Shown: in pieces, positions 35,300 through 45,910 of the stretch
Position numbering within the stretch: position 1 is the stretch's first letter
Layout of the letters: each line of letters begins with the position of its first letter
Origin: Roseinatronobacter monicus
Lineage (GTDB): Bacteria; Pseudomonadota; Alphaproteobacteria; Rhodobacterales; Rhodobacteraceae
Assembly (NCBI RefSeq): GCF_006716865.1
Contig: NZ_VFPT01000001.1
Span: 1,607,001 to 1,671,000, forward strand
Reading direction: 5' to 3'
DNA length: 64,000 nt
The notes under the pieces: model-generated
Database searches by the model: none
Told to the model about the DNA's origin: nothing
Seen by the model: only the letters and a program-made list of their open reading frames with translations
Translations under genes and position numbers: made by a program

Positions 35300-37782
35300 G
35301 CGTGTTTCCCCTGCAAATGATGTGGTGCCATGAAGCGCAGCCGCAATGCGTTGGACAGAACACAGACCGAGCTGAAGGCCATAGCACCGGCCGCCAGCAT
35401 GGGCGACAGCATCAGCCCGAATGCCGGATACAGCAACCCCGCCGCAACCGGAATAAGCGCTGTGTTATAGGCAAAGGCCCAAAACAGGTTTTGGCGGATG
35501 TTGCGCATGGTCTGGCGCGACACGCCAAGTGCCGTCAGAACCGCATCAGGCGCGCCCGAAATCAGCACTACATCCGCGGTTTCAACGGCCACATCCGTGC
35601 CGGTGCCAATCGCTATGCCCACATCTGCTTCGGCCAGTGCAGGCGCATCGTTGATGCCATCACCCACAAAGGCCAGCTTGCCACCGCTTTTGCGCAAGGC
35701 TTGCAAGGCGTCGACCTTGCCCTTGGGCATGACCTCGGCCATCACTTCGTCAATGCCCAATTCCTGCCCAATGGCGTTGGCTGTGGCTTGTGCATCGCCC
35801 GAAATCATCGCCACGCGCAACCCATGCGCTTTGAGTGCGGCAATCATCTCGCGTGCGCCCGGCTTGGCCTTGTCCGCGACTGCCAGCAAGGCCACAAGCT
35901 GCCCGTCAACAGCCAGATAGAGGGGACTACGCCCTTTTGCGGCCATGTCCTGCGCCCTGTCGGCAAGTGGTGCCACATCAACGCCTTCTTGCGCCATCAA
36001 CCGCGCCGCCCCCAGCAAGATAGTCTGTCCGTCAATCTGCCCGCGCACGCCAAGACCCGTCAAAGATTTGAAGCCAGCAACTTCTGGCAGGCTCAGTCCT
36101 TTTTCCTTGGCGGCCTCAAGGATGGCCCGCGCAATGGGGTGCTCGGATGTCTGTTCCATCGCGGCGGCCAGTGTCAGCGCGTCATTTGTCCCCCATGTGC
36201 CAGCCGTTTCAAGATCGGTCAGGATGGGGCGCCCTTCGGTCAGCGTGCCGGTTTTGTCAAAGGCCACGATTTGCACCTTGTCCAGCAATTGCAATGCGGT
36301 TCCCTTGCGAAACAGCACCCCCAATTCGGCCGCACGCCCGGTGCCCACCATCACAGATGTCGGTGTCGCAAGCCCCATCGCACAGGGGCAAGCGATAATC
36401 AGCACCGACACCCCTGCCACAAGCGCGAATGTCAGGTCAGGCCCGAACACCAACCAGACCAACACCGCCAAAATTGCAATCCCGATGACGATAGGGACAA
36501 ACACCATTGTCACACGGTCCACCAGCGCCTGCACCGGCAGTTTGGCACCCTGCGCGCTTTCGACCATACGGATGATCTGCGACAACACCGTGTCCGCGCC
36601 TGTGTGCTTCACCTCCATACGGAACGCGCCTGTGCCGTTCACAGTGCCGCCAACCACCTTGTCCCCCGCCTGTTTGGTGACGGGAATAGGCTCACCGGTG
36701 ATCATGCTTTCATCAATGACCGCCTCGCCCGAGATCAGCGCACCGTCTGCCGGTATCCGCTCTCCGGGGCGCAGTTGTACGATATCGCCTGCGCGCAGAT
36801 CGGCAATCGCAACCTCGACATTCTCATCCCCGCGCACCACGCGGGCAGAACGCGGCTGCATGCCCACCAGCCGCGCAATCGCCGCGCCCGTGCGCCCTTT
36901 TGCGCGCGCTTCCAGCCAGCGGCCCAGAAGGATGAGCGTGACGATGACGGCCGCCGCCTCGAAATACACAGCGCGCGCTGTCGCGGGCAGCAGGGCGGGC
37001 GCGAATGTTGCAACCACGGAATAAGCCCATGCCGCCAATGTGCCGATGGCGACAAGGCTGTTCATATCAGGCGCGCCCCGCATCAACGCGGGCAGACCGG
37101 TCGTGTAGAACCGTCGCCCCGGCCCGGCCAGCACCGCTGTGGTCAGCACGAATTGCACGATCCACAGGGTTTGCATCCCGATTTGATGGTGCAACCAATG
37201 GTGAAAGGCAGGCATCATATGCCCGCCCATTTCCAGAATAAACACCGGCAAGGTCAGCAGCGCCGCAAGTATCAATGCGCCGCGCAAGCCCTGCGCCTCA
37301 ACATGGTGGCGCATTTGCGGATCTTCGGGTTCGGCAGTGTCGCCAAGCAGTGTTGCAGGATAACCCGCCGCAGTTGACGCCGCGATCAGCGCGCCTGCAT
37401 CGCCCTGCCCTTCGATATGTTCGATCTGCGCGCGGCTGGTGGCCAGATTGACCGATGCGCGCACCACGCCCGGTTGCGCCAGCAACGCCGCCTCGACGCG
37501 CGCAACACAGGATGCGCAGGTCATGCCCTCCAGCGCCAGTTCCAGTTGCGCGGTGCGGATCGGATAGCCCGCCCGCTGCATGGCTTGGCGCAGGACGTCC
37601 ATTTCGAGCGAGGGGGCCGTCAGAACACGCGCTTCATGTGTTGCAAGATTGACCGATGGCGCGCTCACGCCCGGAACTGCGGCCAAAGCCGTTTCCGCAC
37701 GCCTGACGCAGCCCGCGCAACTCAGGTTGCCAATGGGAAATCTGCGCTCGACTCCGGTTTGGGCGGTGTTCGTCATCAGCAT
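35296..37782 (-). CDS. copA: Copper-exporting P1B-type ATPase CopA
   Basis: An 828-aa Cu(I) pump. Two N-terminal HMA metal-binding domains (NLSCAGC near 20-25; EGMTCASC near 90-95), eight transmembrane helices, the ion site CPC (about 464), the phosphorylation motif DKTGT (Asp about 507), the SEHP block and the hinge [16 protein letters not shown]. It exports copper from the cytoplasm. An ATG at 37776 is an alternative start. cueR follows with a four-base overlap; the CueR promoter lies 33 bases upstream. Confidence 0.96.
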   Translation of the reverse strand: MLMTNTAQTGVERRFPIGNLSCAGCVRRAETALAAVPGVSAPSVNLATHEARVLTAPSLEMDVLRQAMQRAGYPIRTAQLELALEGMTCASCVARVEAALLAQPGVVRASVNLATSRAQIEHIEGQGDAGALIAASTAAGYPATLLGDTAEPEDPQMRHHVEAQGLRGALILAALLTLPVFILEMGGHMMPAFHHWLHHQIGMQTLWIVQFVLTTAVLAGPGRRFYTTGLPALMRGAPDMNSLVAIGTLAAWAYSVVATFAPALLPATARAVYFEAAAVIVTLILLGRWLEARAKGRTGAAIARLVGMQPRSARVVRGDENVEVAIADLRAGDIVQLRPGERIPADGALISGEAVIDESMITGEPIPVTKQAGDKVVGGTVNGTGAFRMEVKHTGADTVLSQIIRMVESAQGAKLPVQALVDRVTMVFVPIVIGIAILAVLVWLVFGPDLTFALVAGVSVLIIACPCAMGLATPTSVMVGTGRAAELGVLFRKGTALQLLDKVQIVAFDKTGTLTEGRPILTDLETAGTWGTNDALTLAAAMEQTSEHPIARAILEAAKEKGLSLPEVAGFKSLTGLGVRGQIDGQTILLGAARLMAQEGVDVAPLADRAQDMAAKGRSPLYLAVDGQLVALLAVADKAKPGAREMIAALKAHGLRVAMISGDAQATANAIGQELGIDEVMAEVMPKGKVDALQALRKSGGKLAFVGDGINDAPALAEADVGIAIGTGTDVAVETADVVLISGAPDAVLTALGVSRQTMRNIRQNLFWAFAYNTALIPVAAGLLYPAFGLMLSPMLAAGAMAFSSVCVLSNALRLRFMAPHHLQGKHA

Positions 37783-37814
37783 GGCGGTCCTACATTCTTT
37801 TGTCCTGTGCCGAT

Positions 37815-37845
37815 GATATGGGGCTTCTAGCTAATGGAAGGTCAA
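37815..37845 (-). promoter_or_regulatory. CueR-type promoter of copA-cueR (19-base spacer)
   Basis: On the minus strand, a -35 TTGACC (37840-37845) and a -10 CATATC (37815-37820) are separated by 19 bases, the over-long spacer that MerR-family activators act on. The spacer contains CCTTCC-type and AAG arms around the centre (CTTCCATTAGCTAGAAG), the expected CueR operator. The copA start follows 32 bases later. Confidence 0.85.
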
Positions 37846-37896
37846 GGGCAAACCGAATATAATCATCAATGGGCACCCACACCCCTGACGCGCGCC

Positions 37897-39441
37897 TTAT
37901 AAATCAAGGCTCAACTGGTCAGGATGCGCCGGTTTGCGGCGCGCAGCCTTAAGGCTCGTAGCACTTGATCGGTCTGTGTTGCGCGCCCGCGACGCGTGTT
38001 TTTGCGCCACCGCCTGCGCGACATCCCGAAATCCCGCCTGCTGGCGCAAGCCCCAAAGTGCATCACGCGCCTGCGCCCCTGCCTGCGCAATATCCACCAC
38101 GGGTGCAGGGTAGCGCGCTTGCAGCCCCGCAGCCCCCTCGGACCACGCCCAAGGTGTATGCACAAACGCCGCCGGCACCTGCGCCAGTTCGGGAACCCAA
38201 GTCCGAATGAACTGCCCGCTCGGGTCTTGGTCCAGACTTTGCTTGACGGGGTTATAGATGCGAATCGTATTGATCCCTGTCGTGCCCGATTGCATCTGCA
38301 CCTGCGACCAGTGGATACCCGGTTCGTAATCGGTGAACAGCCGCGCCAGCACAGGGCCGGTAGCGCGCCAGTCCAGCCACAAATGATAGCTGGCAAAGGA
38401 CATCAGCATTGCCCGCATCCGAAAATTCAGCCAGCCGGTTGCGCGCAGATAGCGCATACAGGCGTCGACAAAGGGCACGCCGGTTTCGCCCCGTTCCCAT
38501 GCGCGCAGCAAAACAACATCGGCCACGCGCGGGCGCAACCCTTCATGGGCGCGGTGCAGGCAGTGGTGCTCGATGCCCGGTTCATCTTCGAGTTTCTGGA
38601 TGAAGTGATCGCGCCATGCCAGCCGCTTTGCAAAACTGTTCAGCGCGGCTTGCCAGTCGCGCTGGCCTTGATGCTGCGCGCGTGCAATGACGCGTGCCTG
38701 CTCGACCTGTCGGACCGACAGCACCCCAAGCGCCAGATAGGGCGAAAGGCGCGAACACGCGCGCTCTGCCGTCAGGGGCGAGGACATTGCGACGCGGTAC
38801 CTCTCGCCACGAACCGACAGGAACGAGTCCAGCGCGCGGTCTGCGGCGGTCCTGCTGCCATTCTGGCGATGCGGACACGGGTCAGGCGCAAGGCGCAGGG
38901 CGCGCGCGTCGGGCAGACGCGCAACTGTGGAAATATCGCGCGACAAAGGGGCAAGGGCTTGCGGTGGATCGGCGGGCGCGGCCCGCATGAACGCGTTGCG
39001 CTGGCCCTGCCATCCGTCGCGCGACCGCAGCCTGCGCACAACGCCGGATTGCGGAAGTTCCTGCCAACGCACACCAGAGGCCGCCGCCCATGCCGCCACA
39101 CGCTTGTCGCGCGCATAGGTCCAGCCATTGCCGGTTTCTTCATGGCTAATCATCTGCGTGATGCCCTGCGCCTTGCACAGCCGCGCGAGTTCAGTGACCG
39201 CATCGCCCATGCGCACAATCAAAGGCTGGCCCATCGCGGCCAGATCGGCGCGCAGGCTTTCCAACGCCTCGGCGGTGAAGGCCCATTGGCGCGCGGATGT
39301 ATCCGGCAGTGCCCAATATTCTGGCTCGATAATATAGACAGGCAAGACATAAGCGCCTGCCGCAGCCAATGCAGGATGATCCAATACGCGCAAATCGCGT
39401 TTGAACCACAACAGGACAGGGGCTTTGTGTGCAGGTGACAT
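37897..39441 (-). CDS. Deoxyribodipyrimidine photolyase / cryptochrome family protein
   Basis: A 514-aa photolyase-family protein. The N-terminal alpha/beta antenna domain ([17 protein letters not shown] at the start) is followed by the FAD-binding helical domain ([29 protein letters not shown], the [12 protein letters not shown] block with FAD contacts, and [11 protein letters not shown]). It probably repairs UV dimers using blue light; a signalling cryptochrome cannot be excluded. The start at 39441 fits the family; a frame extends upstream. A perfect SOS box lies 44 bases before the start. Confidence 0.9.
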   Translation of the reverse strand: MSPAHKAPVLLWFKRDLRVLDHPALAAAGAYVLPVYIIEPEYWALPDTSARQWAFTAEALESLRADLAAMGQPLIVRMGDAVTELARLCKAQGITQMISHEETGNGWTYARDKRVAAWAAASGVRWQELPQSGVVRRLRSRDGWQGQRNAFMRAAPADPPQALAPLSRDISTVARLPDARALRLAPDPCPHRQNGSRTAADRALDSFLSVRGERYRVAMSSPLTAERACSRLSPYLALGVLSVRQVEQARVIARAQHQGQRDWQAALNSFAKRLAWRDHFIQKLEDEPGIEHHCLHRAHEGLRPRVADVVLLRAWERGETGVPFVDACMRYLRATGWLNFRMRAMLMSFASYHLWLDWRATGPVLARLFTDYEPGIHWSQVQMQSGTTGINTIRIYNPVKQSLDQDPSGQFIRTWVPELAQVPAAFVHTPWAWSEGAAGLQARYPAPVVDIAQAGAQARDALWGLRQQAGFRDVAQAVAQKHASRARNTDRSSATSLKAARRKPAHPDQLSLDL

Positions 39442-39484
39442 AGGGCCGAGACATAACGCCTGACAAGATACGGTCAAGCGATAT

Positions 39485-39499
39485 GTTCTGCTATTGTTC
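39485..39499. promoter_or_regulatory. LexA (SOS) box upstream of the photolyase gene
   Basis: GTTC-TGCTATT-GTTC is a perfect alphaproteobacterial LexA operator. It lies just upstream of a minus-strand TTGACC (forward GGTCAA at 39472-39477) that could be the photolyase -35 element. The thiolase gene upstream ends at 39519, so the box lies between the two. This would add light repair to the SOS regulon. Confidence 0.72.
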
Positions 39500-39518
39500 C
39501 TACTAGATTTAGCCCCGC

Positions 39519-40694
39519 TCAGACCCGCTCCAAGGCCAACGCGATCCCCTGCCCGCCCCCGATGCACATGGTGACAATTGCCCGTTTGCCACCAATTCGG
39601 GCCAATTCGTGCAGCGCCTTGATGGTGATAATCGCACCTGTCGCGCCCACCGGATGCCCCAGCGCAATCGCGCCGCCATTGGGGTTCACGCGGGCCGCGT
39701 CCAGCCCAAGCGCCGCACTGACCGCCAGCGCTTGCGCGGCAAACGCCTCGTTTGATTCGATCACATCAAAATCCCCGGCGGACAGGCCCGTACGCGCGAA
39801 AAGCGCCTGAACTGCAGGAACCGGTCCGATGCCCATCACCTCTGGCCGCACGCCCGCATGGGCATAGCCAATGATTCGCGCCAAGGGTTTCAGCCCCGTT
39901 TTATCCGCCGCATCCGCGCGCGCCAGAACCAGCGCCGCTGCGCCGTCATTGATGCCGCTGGCATTGCCTGCGGTAACCGAGCCGCCCTTTTCAAATGCGG
40001 GGCGCAGACCGGCCAACGCTTCCATGGTTGTGGGTTTCGGGTGCTCGTCTGTGTCAAACACAACTTCGCCCTTGCGGGTTTTCACGCTGACAGGGGTGAT
40101 CTGGTCCTTGAAACGCCCCTCAGCAATCGCTTTTGCTGCGCGGTTCTGGCTTTCAAGCGCAAACGCGTCCTGCGCTTCGCGGGTAATGTCATGTTCACGC
40201 GCGACATTTTCGGCGGTGACACCCATATGGCCTGTGCCAAACGGGCAGGTCAGCGCCCCCACCATCATGTCAATCGCGCGTGTATCGCCCATCTTGCTGC
40301 CAAAGCGCGCGGATTGCAGAATGTGTGGCGCGCGGCTCATGCTTTCGGCGCCACCGACAAGGGCGAAATCTGCATCCCCCAGCGCCAAGGACTGCACCCC
40401 CGAGATGATGGCCTGCACACCAGACCCACACAGCCGGTTTACATTCATCGCAGGGACGCTGTCGGGGATACCCGCGCCCATTGCAGCGCGACGCGACAGA
40501 TACATATCGGCGGGGTCCGTGGCGATAACGGTGCCAAAGACCACATGGCCAATCTGGGGCCCCTCGACCCCTGCCCGCGACAGCGCATCACGTGCCACAA
40601 GCTGCGCCAGATCAATTGGCGCGACAGAGGCAAGCCCGCCGCCGAAGCTGCCAATCGCCGTACGTGTTCCGCCCAAGATTACGATGTCGTCCAT
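39519..40694 (-). CDS. Acetyl-CoA C-acetyltransferase (thiolase)
   Basis: A 391-aa thiolase. The nucleophilic cysteine lies in [11 protein letters not shown] (about residue 88), the conserved ESMSRAPH follows, HPVGATGAI carries the active-site histidine, and CIGGGQGIA near the C-terminus carries the second cysteine. It may condense two acetyl-CoA molecules (polyhydroxybutyrate or ethylmalonyl-CoA route) or cleave beta-ketoacyl-CoA; the neighbours do not decide. No phaB, phaC or beta-oxidation gene is adjacent. Confidence 0.92.
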   Translation of the reverse strand: MDDIVILGGTRTAIGSFGGGLASVAPIDLAQLVARDALSRAGVEGPQIGHVVFGTVIATDPADMYLSRRAAMGAGIPDSVPAMNVNRLCGSGVQAIISGVQSLALGDADFALVGGAESMSRAPHILQSARFGSKMGDTRAIDMMVGALTCPFGTGHMGVTAENVAREHDITREAQDAFALESQNRAAKAIAEGRFKDQITPVSVKTRKGEVVFDTDEHPKPTTMEALAGLRPAFEKGGSVTAGNASGINDGAAALVLARADAADKTGLKPLARIIGYAHAGVRPEVMGIGPVPAVQALFARTGLSAGDFDVIESNEAFAAQALAVSAALGLDAARVNPNGGAIALGHPVGATGAIITIKALHELARIGGKRAIVTMCIGGGQGIALALERV

Positions 40695-40765
40695 GAAAGC
40701 CCCCCATAAAATTCAAGAGCAGCTTACGCGGTGTTGCATTCGCAATCCAGCACAACGCAGCGTCC

Positions 40766-43009
40766 TTAGCCACGTTTGCGTTTTACCTTTTTCTTCGCCT
40801 TGGCAGCACCTGCGCGCCCCTTGCCCGCAGCCCGACCGATAGGCCCCTTGCGGCCACGCCGCCCCCCGCTGCGTGCCGGGGCTTCGCCGTCAACCTCGAG
40901 CAGTTCCAATGCGATCCCGCCGGTCACCGGCTCTGCCTCGGCCAGCTTGACCTTGACGCGCTGCCCAAGGCCGATGCGGAAACCTGTCCGCTCGCCCTCC
41001 AATGTCTGGGCTTCGGGGTCGTGGCGGAAATACTCGTCGCCAATCGCGCGGATCGGCACCAGCCCGTCGGCGCCGGTTTCATCCAGCTTCACAAACACCC
41101 CGAACCGCGCGACGCCCGAAATGCGGCCAGTGAATTCTGCACCCACACGGTCAGCCAGATAAGCGGCAAGGTAGCGGTCTGCCGTGTCGCGCTCCGCCGC
41201 CATCGAGCGGCGCTCGGCCTCTGATATCTGTTTGCCCGTCTCTTCCAGATTCTCGATATCCCACGGGCTTAGCCCGTCATCGCCCCATTTATGCGCAGAA
41301 ATCAGCCCGCGATGCACGATCAGGTCGGCATAGCGCCGGATAGGCGAGGTGAAATGAGCGTATTCGCGCAAGGCCAGCCCGAAATGCCCGAAATTCTGCG
41401 GCGCATAATAGGCCTGCGTCATTGACCGCAGCGTGGCCATATTGATTAACTCGTCAAATTCTGTGCCTTCGGCCTGTTTCAACAACTGGTTGAAATGCCG
41501 CGTCATCAGAACCTGCCCTTTGGCCAGATTGAACCCGGCTTCTCGCGCCAGTTCGCGCAAGGATTCCATCTTTTCAGGGCTGGGTTCCTCATGCACGCGG
41601 TAGAGCAGCGCGGACCCCTTTTCGCGCAATGTCTCGGCGGCGGCGACATTGGCCAGCACCATGAATTCCTCGACCAGTTTATGCGCATCAAACCGTTGTT
41701 TGAAGGCCACGGATATGACGCGCCCCTCTTCCGACAAGATGATCTGCCGCTCTGGCAGGTCCAGATCAAGGGGCTGGCGGCGGTGGTGGGCGCGGGTCAG
41801 CGCACGGTATGCGCCAAACAGGTCCGCCAAAGCCTGCGCCAAAGGGGCCGTCGCGTCATCCAACTGCCCGTCATCTGCGGCTTGTGCTTGCTCATAAGTC
41901 AGCGAAGCGACCGAGCACATCATGGCGCGAAAGAACTCATGGCTACGCTTAGTGCCATCTTCGCCAATCACCATGCGCAGTGCAATACAGGGCCGGTCCA
42001 CCCCTTCATGCAACGAGCACAGATCACCCGACAGGATGTCAGGCAACATCGGCACCACGCGGTCAGGGAAGTAAGTGGAATTGCCGCGTCTGCGCGCCTC
42101 TCGGTCCAGCTCAGAGTTGGGGCGCACATAGGCGGCGACATCAGCAATCGCCACCCATAGGATATAACCGCCGGCATTCTCGGGGTCGCTGTCTGCCTCG
42201 GCATAAACGGCATCGTCATGGTCGCGCGCGTCCCACGGGTCGATGGTCATCAAGGGCAGCGCGCGCAAGTCGCGGCGGCCTTTTTCCTGCACAGGTCCAG
42301 CCTTGTCGGCCTCGGCCACCACATCATCGGGAAAGGCATCACGAATGCCGTGCTGGTGAATGGCAATCAGCGACACGGCCTTGGGTGCGGTCGGATCACC
42401 CAGCCGTTCCAGCACTTTTGCGCGGCTGGGGCCAAACCGCCCCTTGGTCAGCGGCTCTGCATGGACCAACTCGCCATCTTCTGCGCCGCCTGTTTCAGTC
42501 ACGCTCCAGAATCTGTCCGCACCCTTGTCAATGGGCACGATGCGCCCGCCTTGCGCTTCTTTGCGGAAAATGCCCAAGATGCGGCTGGGATTGGCCCCCA
42601 GTTTGCGGATCAGACGCGCCTGATAGTCGTAATCGGGGCCGCGAATTTCCTCCAGCTTGGCCAGAACCCGGTCGCCCTGTCCCAGCGCCGGATCGCCCGG
42701 TTGGGTCAGGAACAGGATCACAGGGGCCACGCCCTCGCCGCGCCACTCAACGGGACGCGCGAACAGATCGCCCTCGGTATCTGGGGCGCTGATTTCCAGA
42801 ACTGTCACAGACGGCAACTTGTCGCCGCCGCCAGAGCTGCGGTGACGCGGGGCAAGGGTGCCCTCATCTTCCAACTCGCGCAGCATGACCTTCAGGTCGA
42901 TCTTCGCGCCGCCCTTGATGCCAAAAGCCTTGGCAATATCGCGCCGTGTGGCGCCTGGATTATCGGCAAGCCACAGGCGAATGTCGTTGATGGAAGGAAG
43001 CTGCTTCAC
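40766..43009 (-). CDS. rnr: Ribonuclease R
   Basis: A 747-aa RNase II/RNB-family 3'-5' exonuclease for structured RNA. It has an N-terminal winged-helix region (ATRRDIAKAFGIKG), cold-shock domains, the RNB catalytic domain with TIDPWDARDHDDAVY (metal-binding aspartates), an S1 domain (about 640-720) and a Lys/Arg/Gly-rich tail (KAKKKVKRKRG). The GTG at 43009 is preferred, with GAGGG upstream and a fit to homologues; an in-frame start 36 codons earlier also exists. Confidence 0.94.
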   Translation of the reverse strand: MKQLPSINDIRLWLADNPGATRRDIAKAFGIKGGAKIDLKVMLRELEDEGTLAPRHRSSGGGDKLPSVTVLEISAPDTEGDLFARPVEWRGEGVAPVILFLTQPGDPALGQGDRVLAKLEEIRGPDYDYQARLIRKLGANPSRILGIFRKEAQGGRIVPIDKGADRFWSVTETGGAEDGELVHAEPLTKGRFGPSRAKVLERLGDPTAPKAVSLIAIHQHGIRDAFPDDVVAEADKAGPVQEKGRRDLRALPLMTIDPWDARDHDDAVYAEADSDPENAGGYILWVAIADVAAYVRPNSELDREARRRGNSTYFPDRVVPMLPDILSGDLCSLHEGVDRPCIALRMVIGEDGTKRSHEFFRAMMCSVASLTYEQAQAADDGQLDDATAPLAQALADLFGAYRALTRAHHRRQPLDLDLPERQIILSEEGRVISVAFKQRFDAHKLVEEFMVLANVAAAETLREKGSALLYRVHEEPSPEKMESLRELAREAGFNLAKGQVLMTRHFNQLLKQAEGTEFDELINMATLRSMTQAYYAPQNFGHFGLALREYAHFTSPIRRYADLIVHRGLISAHKWGDDGLSPWDIENLEETGKQISEAERRSMAAERDTADRYLAAYLADRVGAEFTGRISGVARFGVFVKLDETGADGLVPIRAIGDEYFRHDPEAQTLEGERTGFRIGLGQRVKVKLAEAEPVTGGIALELLEVDGEAPARSGGRRGRKGPIGRAAGKGRAGAAKAKKKVKRKRG

Positions 43010-43145
43010 AAGATCGCCCTCGCGCAAGTCAGGCGCGCGGCCCGAATGGATGCGTGACAAATTGAACGGTGCGGGCACAAGCCAGAAATAATGCGTATCA
43101 TCCCGCCGCAGTATCACGCCATCTGGGCGCAGTCACCGCCCATTC

Positions 43146-43568
43146 TTACAGCATGCGCACCATGTCGCGATGCGCGATTCCGGCATCCAGATATTCCGGG
43201 CCTTGCGCCACAAAACCCAACGCCTCGTAAAACCCGATCGCGTGGGTTTGTGCGCCCAGCTTGGCACGGTGCACCCCGTCAAGATTGCGCAGCGCATCCA
43301 GAGCCGCGTTGATAAGGGCCACACCAATGCCCTGCCCGCGCAGGGCGCGCAGCACACAGACGCGCCCGATTTTGCCCGTCTCGCCCACAATCAAAATCCG
43401 CGCGCAGCCGACAGGTTGCCCGTCCAGCACCGCCAGCAGGTGCAAAGCGTCCGGGTCGCGCCCATCCACCTCCTCCGCTGCGGGGACATTCTGTTCTTCG
43501 ATGAACACGACACGGCGCAGCGCATGGCAGGCGGCCAGATCGGTCGTCAGCCCGACATGCAGATTCAT
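43146..43568 (-). CDS. GNAT family N-acetyltransferase (ElaA-like)
   Basis: A 140-aa GNAT protein. It has the ElaA-type start [14 protein letters not shown] and [14 protein letters not shown], then the acetyl-CoA motif [20 protein letters not shown] and the C-terminal [22 protein letters not shown]. ElaA-like acetyltransferases are widespread with unsettled substrates. Its start overlaps the dapE stop (ATGA), so it is coupled to dapE. Confidence 0.9.
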   Translation of the reverse strand: MNLHVGLTTDLAACHALRRVVFIEEQNVPAAEEVDGRDPDALHLLAVLDGQPVGCARILIVGETGKIGRVCVLRALRGQGIGVALINAALDALRNLDGVHRAKLGAQTHAIGFYEALGFVAQGPEYLDAGIAHRDMVRML

Positions 43569-44713
43569 GCGAAATAGTCCCGCAAAATGCGCGAATATAC
43601 TGACTTAAGCTGATGAATTTGTGCAACTTCTGCAAATTCATCTACTTGATGCATCGAAGTGCCGACCAGCCCGAACTCTACCACGGGGCAGTGATTCTTG
43701 ACAAAGCGCGCATCCGATGTACCACCGGACGTTGACAGCACAGGGGTGATGCCACATTCCGCCGCCACAGCCCGCGCGACCAGATCCGACAGCGTGCCCG
43801 GCGGCGTCAGAAAGCTTTCGCCCGAGATGTGAACTTCAAGATCAAGCGCTACCCCACTGTCTTTGAATGTCTTTTTAGATTCATGTTGCAGCCATTCAGT
43901 CAAGGACGCGCCCGAATGCAGATCGTTGAACCGAATGTTCAGGGTTGCGCGTGCAGTGGCAGGAATGACATTCGAGGCCGGATTGCCCACATCAATCGTG
44001 GTCAGCGCAAGGGTCGAGGGGTCGAAATGTTCGGTGCCCTGATCCAGTTCATGCCGCGCCAGCCCGTCGAGATAGGCCACCAGCAGCGGCAACGGGTTGC
44101 GCGCCTTGTGTGGATAGGCGGCGTGCCCCTGTTTCCCGCGCGCTGTAACATAAGCGGTCATCGACCCGCGGCGCCCGATCTTGATCATCTCGCCCATTTG
44201 CTCGGGGCAGGTCGGCTCGCCCACGATGCAGGCGCTCATCGCTTCATTCTGTGATGCCATCCAGTCGAGGATGGCGATTGTGCCATCTCCGCCCGGCCCT
44301 TCTTCGTCGCCGGTAATCGTCAGAATAACGGCACCATCAGGGGGGGTGTCACGCACGAAATCCACCGCAGCCGCCGCAAAAGCGGCAACGCCTGATTTCA
44401 TGTCACACGCCCCACGCCCGAATATGCGCCCGTCTGAAACCTCGGCCCCGAAGGGGGCGCGCGTCCAGTCATCGGGGTTGCCAAGCGGCACGACGTCCGT
44501 ATGGCCGTTGAACCCAAACGACCGCTCATGCCCCTTGCGCCCCCAGCGCGCGAACAGATTGGGTGTGCCGTTGCGGTCGACCCGTGTGCAATCAAAACCA
44601 GCGTCAGAAAGCAGCGCTTCCAGCAACACCAATGCGCCAGCTTCTTGCGGCGTGATCGAGGGGCAGCGAATCAAGTCTGCTGTCAGTGCAACCGGACAAA
44701 CAGGGTCAGTCAT
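43565..44713 (-). CDS. dapE: Succinyl-diaminopimelate desuccinylase DapE
   Basis: A 382-aa M20 di-zinc enzyme that removes succinate from N-succinyl-LL-DAP in lysine and cell-wall synthesis. The zinc and catalytic motifs are [11 protein letters not shown] (His and Asp), the bridging aspartate in [10 protein letters not shown] and the catalytic glutamate in [12 protein letters not shown]. The start at 44713 ([11 protein letters not shown]) overlaps the upstream unknown gene by eight bases. It belongs to a minus-strand operon with SGNH hydrolase, unknown protein and GNAT genes. Confidence 0.94.
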   Translation of the reverse strand: MTDPVCPVALTADLIRCPSITPQEAGALVLLEALLSDAGFDCTRVDRNGTPNLFARWGRKGHERSFGFNGHTDVVPLGNPDDWTRAPFGAEVSDGRIFGRGACDMKSGVAAFAAAAVDFVRDTPPDGAVILTITGDEEGPGGDGTIAILDWMASQNEAMSACIVGEPTCPEQMGEMIKIGRRGSMTAYVTARGKQGHAAYPHKARNPLPLLVAYLDGLARHELDQGTEHFDPSTLALTTIDVGNPASNVIPATARATLNIRFNDLHSGASLTEWLQHESKKTFKDSGVALDLEVHISGESFLTPPGTLSDLVARAVAAECGITPVLSTSGGTSDARFVKNHCPVVEFGLVGTSMHQVDEFAEVAQIHQLKSVYSRILRDYFA

Positions 44714-45068
44714 CTTCGGCCTCATCCGTGAAATAGGTTTTTTGCGCAACGATCACGGAATTTTCGTTCAACGCGCGCGCCATCAACTCGCGCTCTTCAT
44801 CGGGAACGTTGTCGCCCGCAGCCAGCCGTTCGTCCAGCGTGCCATAGCTCGTGACATCCAGCGGCAAAACCCCTGCGGTTTTGAGCACGGCAACCGCTTC
44901 GCGCACGGCCTCTGGCTCATCCACACCTGTGGCATACAGCAAAAGCCCGGCACCAGTCGCGCCTTTGGGCAAATCGTCACCAGCGCTGCGGCCCAATTCG
45001 ACCAGCAAGGTATAGACCTGTTGCGGGCGTTTCTCGGGCTTGGTGGCGTCTTTTGGGGGCTTGGTCAT
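44706..45068 (-). CDS. Conserved unknown protein (120 aa) upstream of dapE
   Basis: A 120-aa protein of unknown function. After a Lys/Pro-rich start it has [55 protein letters not shown] and an acidic end. I recognise no domain. It is probably a soluble alpha/beta protein. GAGAGGAC lies eight bases before the ATG at 45068, favouring it over an ATG two codons earlier. It overlaps dapE by eight bases and follows the SGNH hydrolase gene by 12 bases. Confidence 0.7.
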   Translation of the reverse strand: MTKPPKDATKPEKRPQQVYTLLVELGRSAGDDLPKGATGAGLLLYATGVDEPEAVREAVAVLKTAGVLPLDVTSYGTLDERLAAGDNVPDEERELMARALNENSVIVAQKTYFTDEAEDD

Positions 45069-45080
45069 GGTCATGTCCTC

Positions 45081-45791
45081 TCAGCTTTTCCCTGTCCGGG
45101 ACGCGCGCAGGGCAAGCTGTGCCATTCGTGCGCCCCAATGGCAATACAGGTTTGCACCGGGATGAAATCCGTCACGCGCCAGCAAATCCGCGCTGGGGGT
45201 TATATCAAAGGGCACATGCAGCGCGCCGGTGCTATTGCAGACGTCGCGCAGGGCCATGTCCAGCCGCACTGCACGCCTGCCCAGAAACCCGCGCAACGGT
45301 TCGGGAAATGCCGGAAATGCACCCAAAGGCGGCACAGCAGAGGCGAGAATGCAGCCGACCCCATGCACCTGGCGCAGATCGTGCATCAGTGCGGTCTGAA
45401 CCTGCCGAAACCGCGCCGTGCGGGTCTGGCGCAGCACATCATTTACACCCAGCGCCAGCACGGCGACGTCAAACTGCCCCACGCCGCGCAGCATGGAACG
45501 CGCCGCGCGCGATGTTGCACCGGATCGCGCGATGAGTTGCCATTCGACGCGGACATGCGGGGTCATGTGATGCAGCATTCGACCGATTAGCGCATCGTGC
45601 TGCCGCGCCACCCCCACACCCGCGCCCGAGGAATCGCCAAGTATCAGCAGGCGCACCCGCCGCCCCTGACCCGCAACCCCGGTGCGCGGGCCTGCCGCTT
45701 CGGGCAAACGTTCGGCACGCCACACAAGTGCCAACATCTGCGCAGCATAGACAGGGCCAAGGCCGAATGGGATAAGTTGGTGAAACATCAT
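45081..45791 (-). CDS. SGNH/GDSL-family hydrolase
   Basis: A 236-aa GDSL esterase-like protein. Block I is LILGDSSGAGVG (nucleophilic Ser), block III is LGVNDVL and block V is DGFHPG (Asp and His). A hydrophobic N-terminal region (FHQLIPFGLGPVYAAQMLAL) may be a signal anchor. It could deacylate lipids, sugars or thioesters; the substrate is not clear. The start at 45791 or the adjacent ATG at 45788 are both possible. It lies upstream of the unknown gene and dapE and is divergent from lpxD. Confidence 0.85.
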   Translation of the reverse strand: MMFHQLIPFGLGPVYAAQMLALVWRAERLPEAAGPRTGVAGQGRRVRLLILGDSSGAGVGVARQHDALIGRMLHHMTPHVRVEWQLIARSGATSRAARSMLRGVGQFDVAVLALGVNDVLRQTRTARFRQVQTALMHDLRQVHGVGCILASAVPPLGAFPAFPEPLRGFLGRRAVRLDMALRDVCNSTGALHVPFDITPSADLLARDGFHPGANLYCHWGARMAQLALRASRTGKS

Positions 45792-45910
45792 CTGCCATGA
45801 TGCCGCCAACCCGCAGGCTTGTCACCTGCCATTGCGGCCTCTGGGGGCTGGTCGACAGGGCGCGCATTCGGTATGGCTGTGTCATAGCTTGACCACAGGC
45901 GGATGCTCTC

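Noticed and set aside
35302..37377. 691-codon open frame antisense to copA
   Set aside because: Composition is Arg/His/Gln/Cys-rich and non-protein-like; copA is complete on the other strand.
37996..39438. 480-codon open frame antisense to the photolyase gene
   Set aside because: Shadow frame of a high-GC gene without family motifs or start signals.
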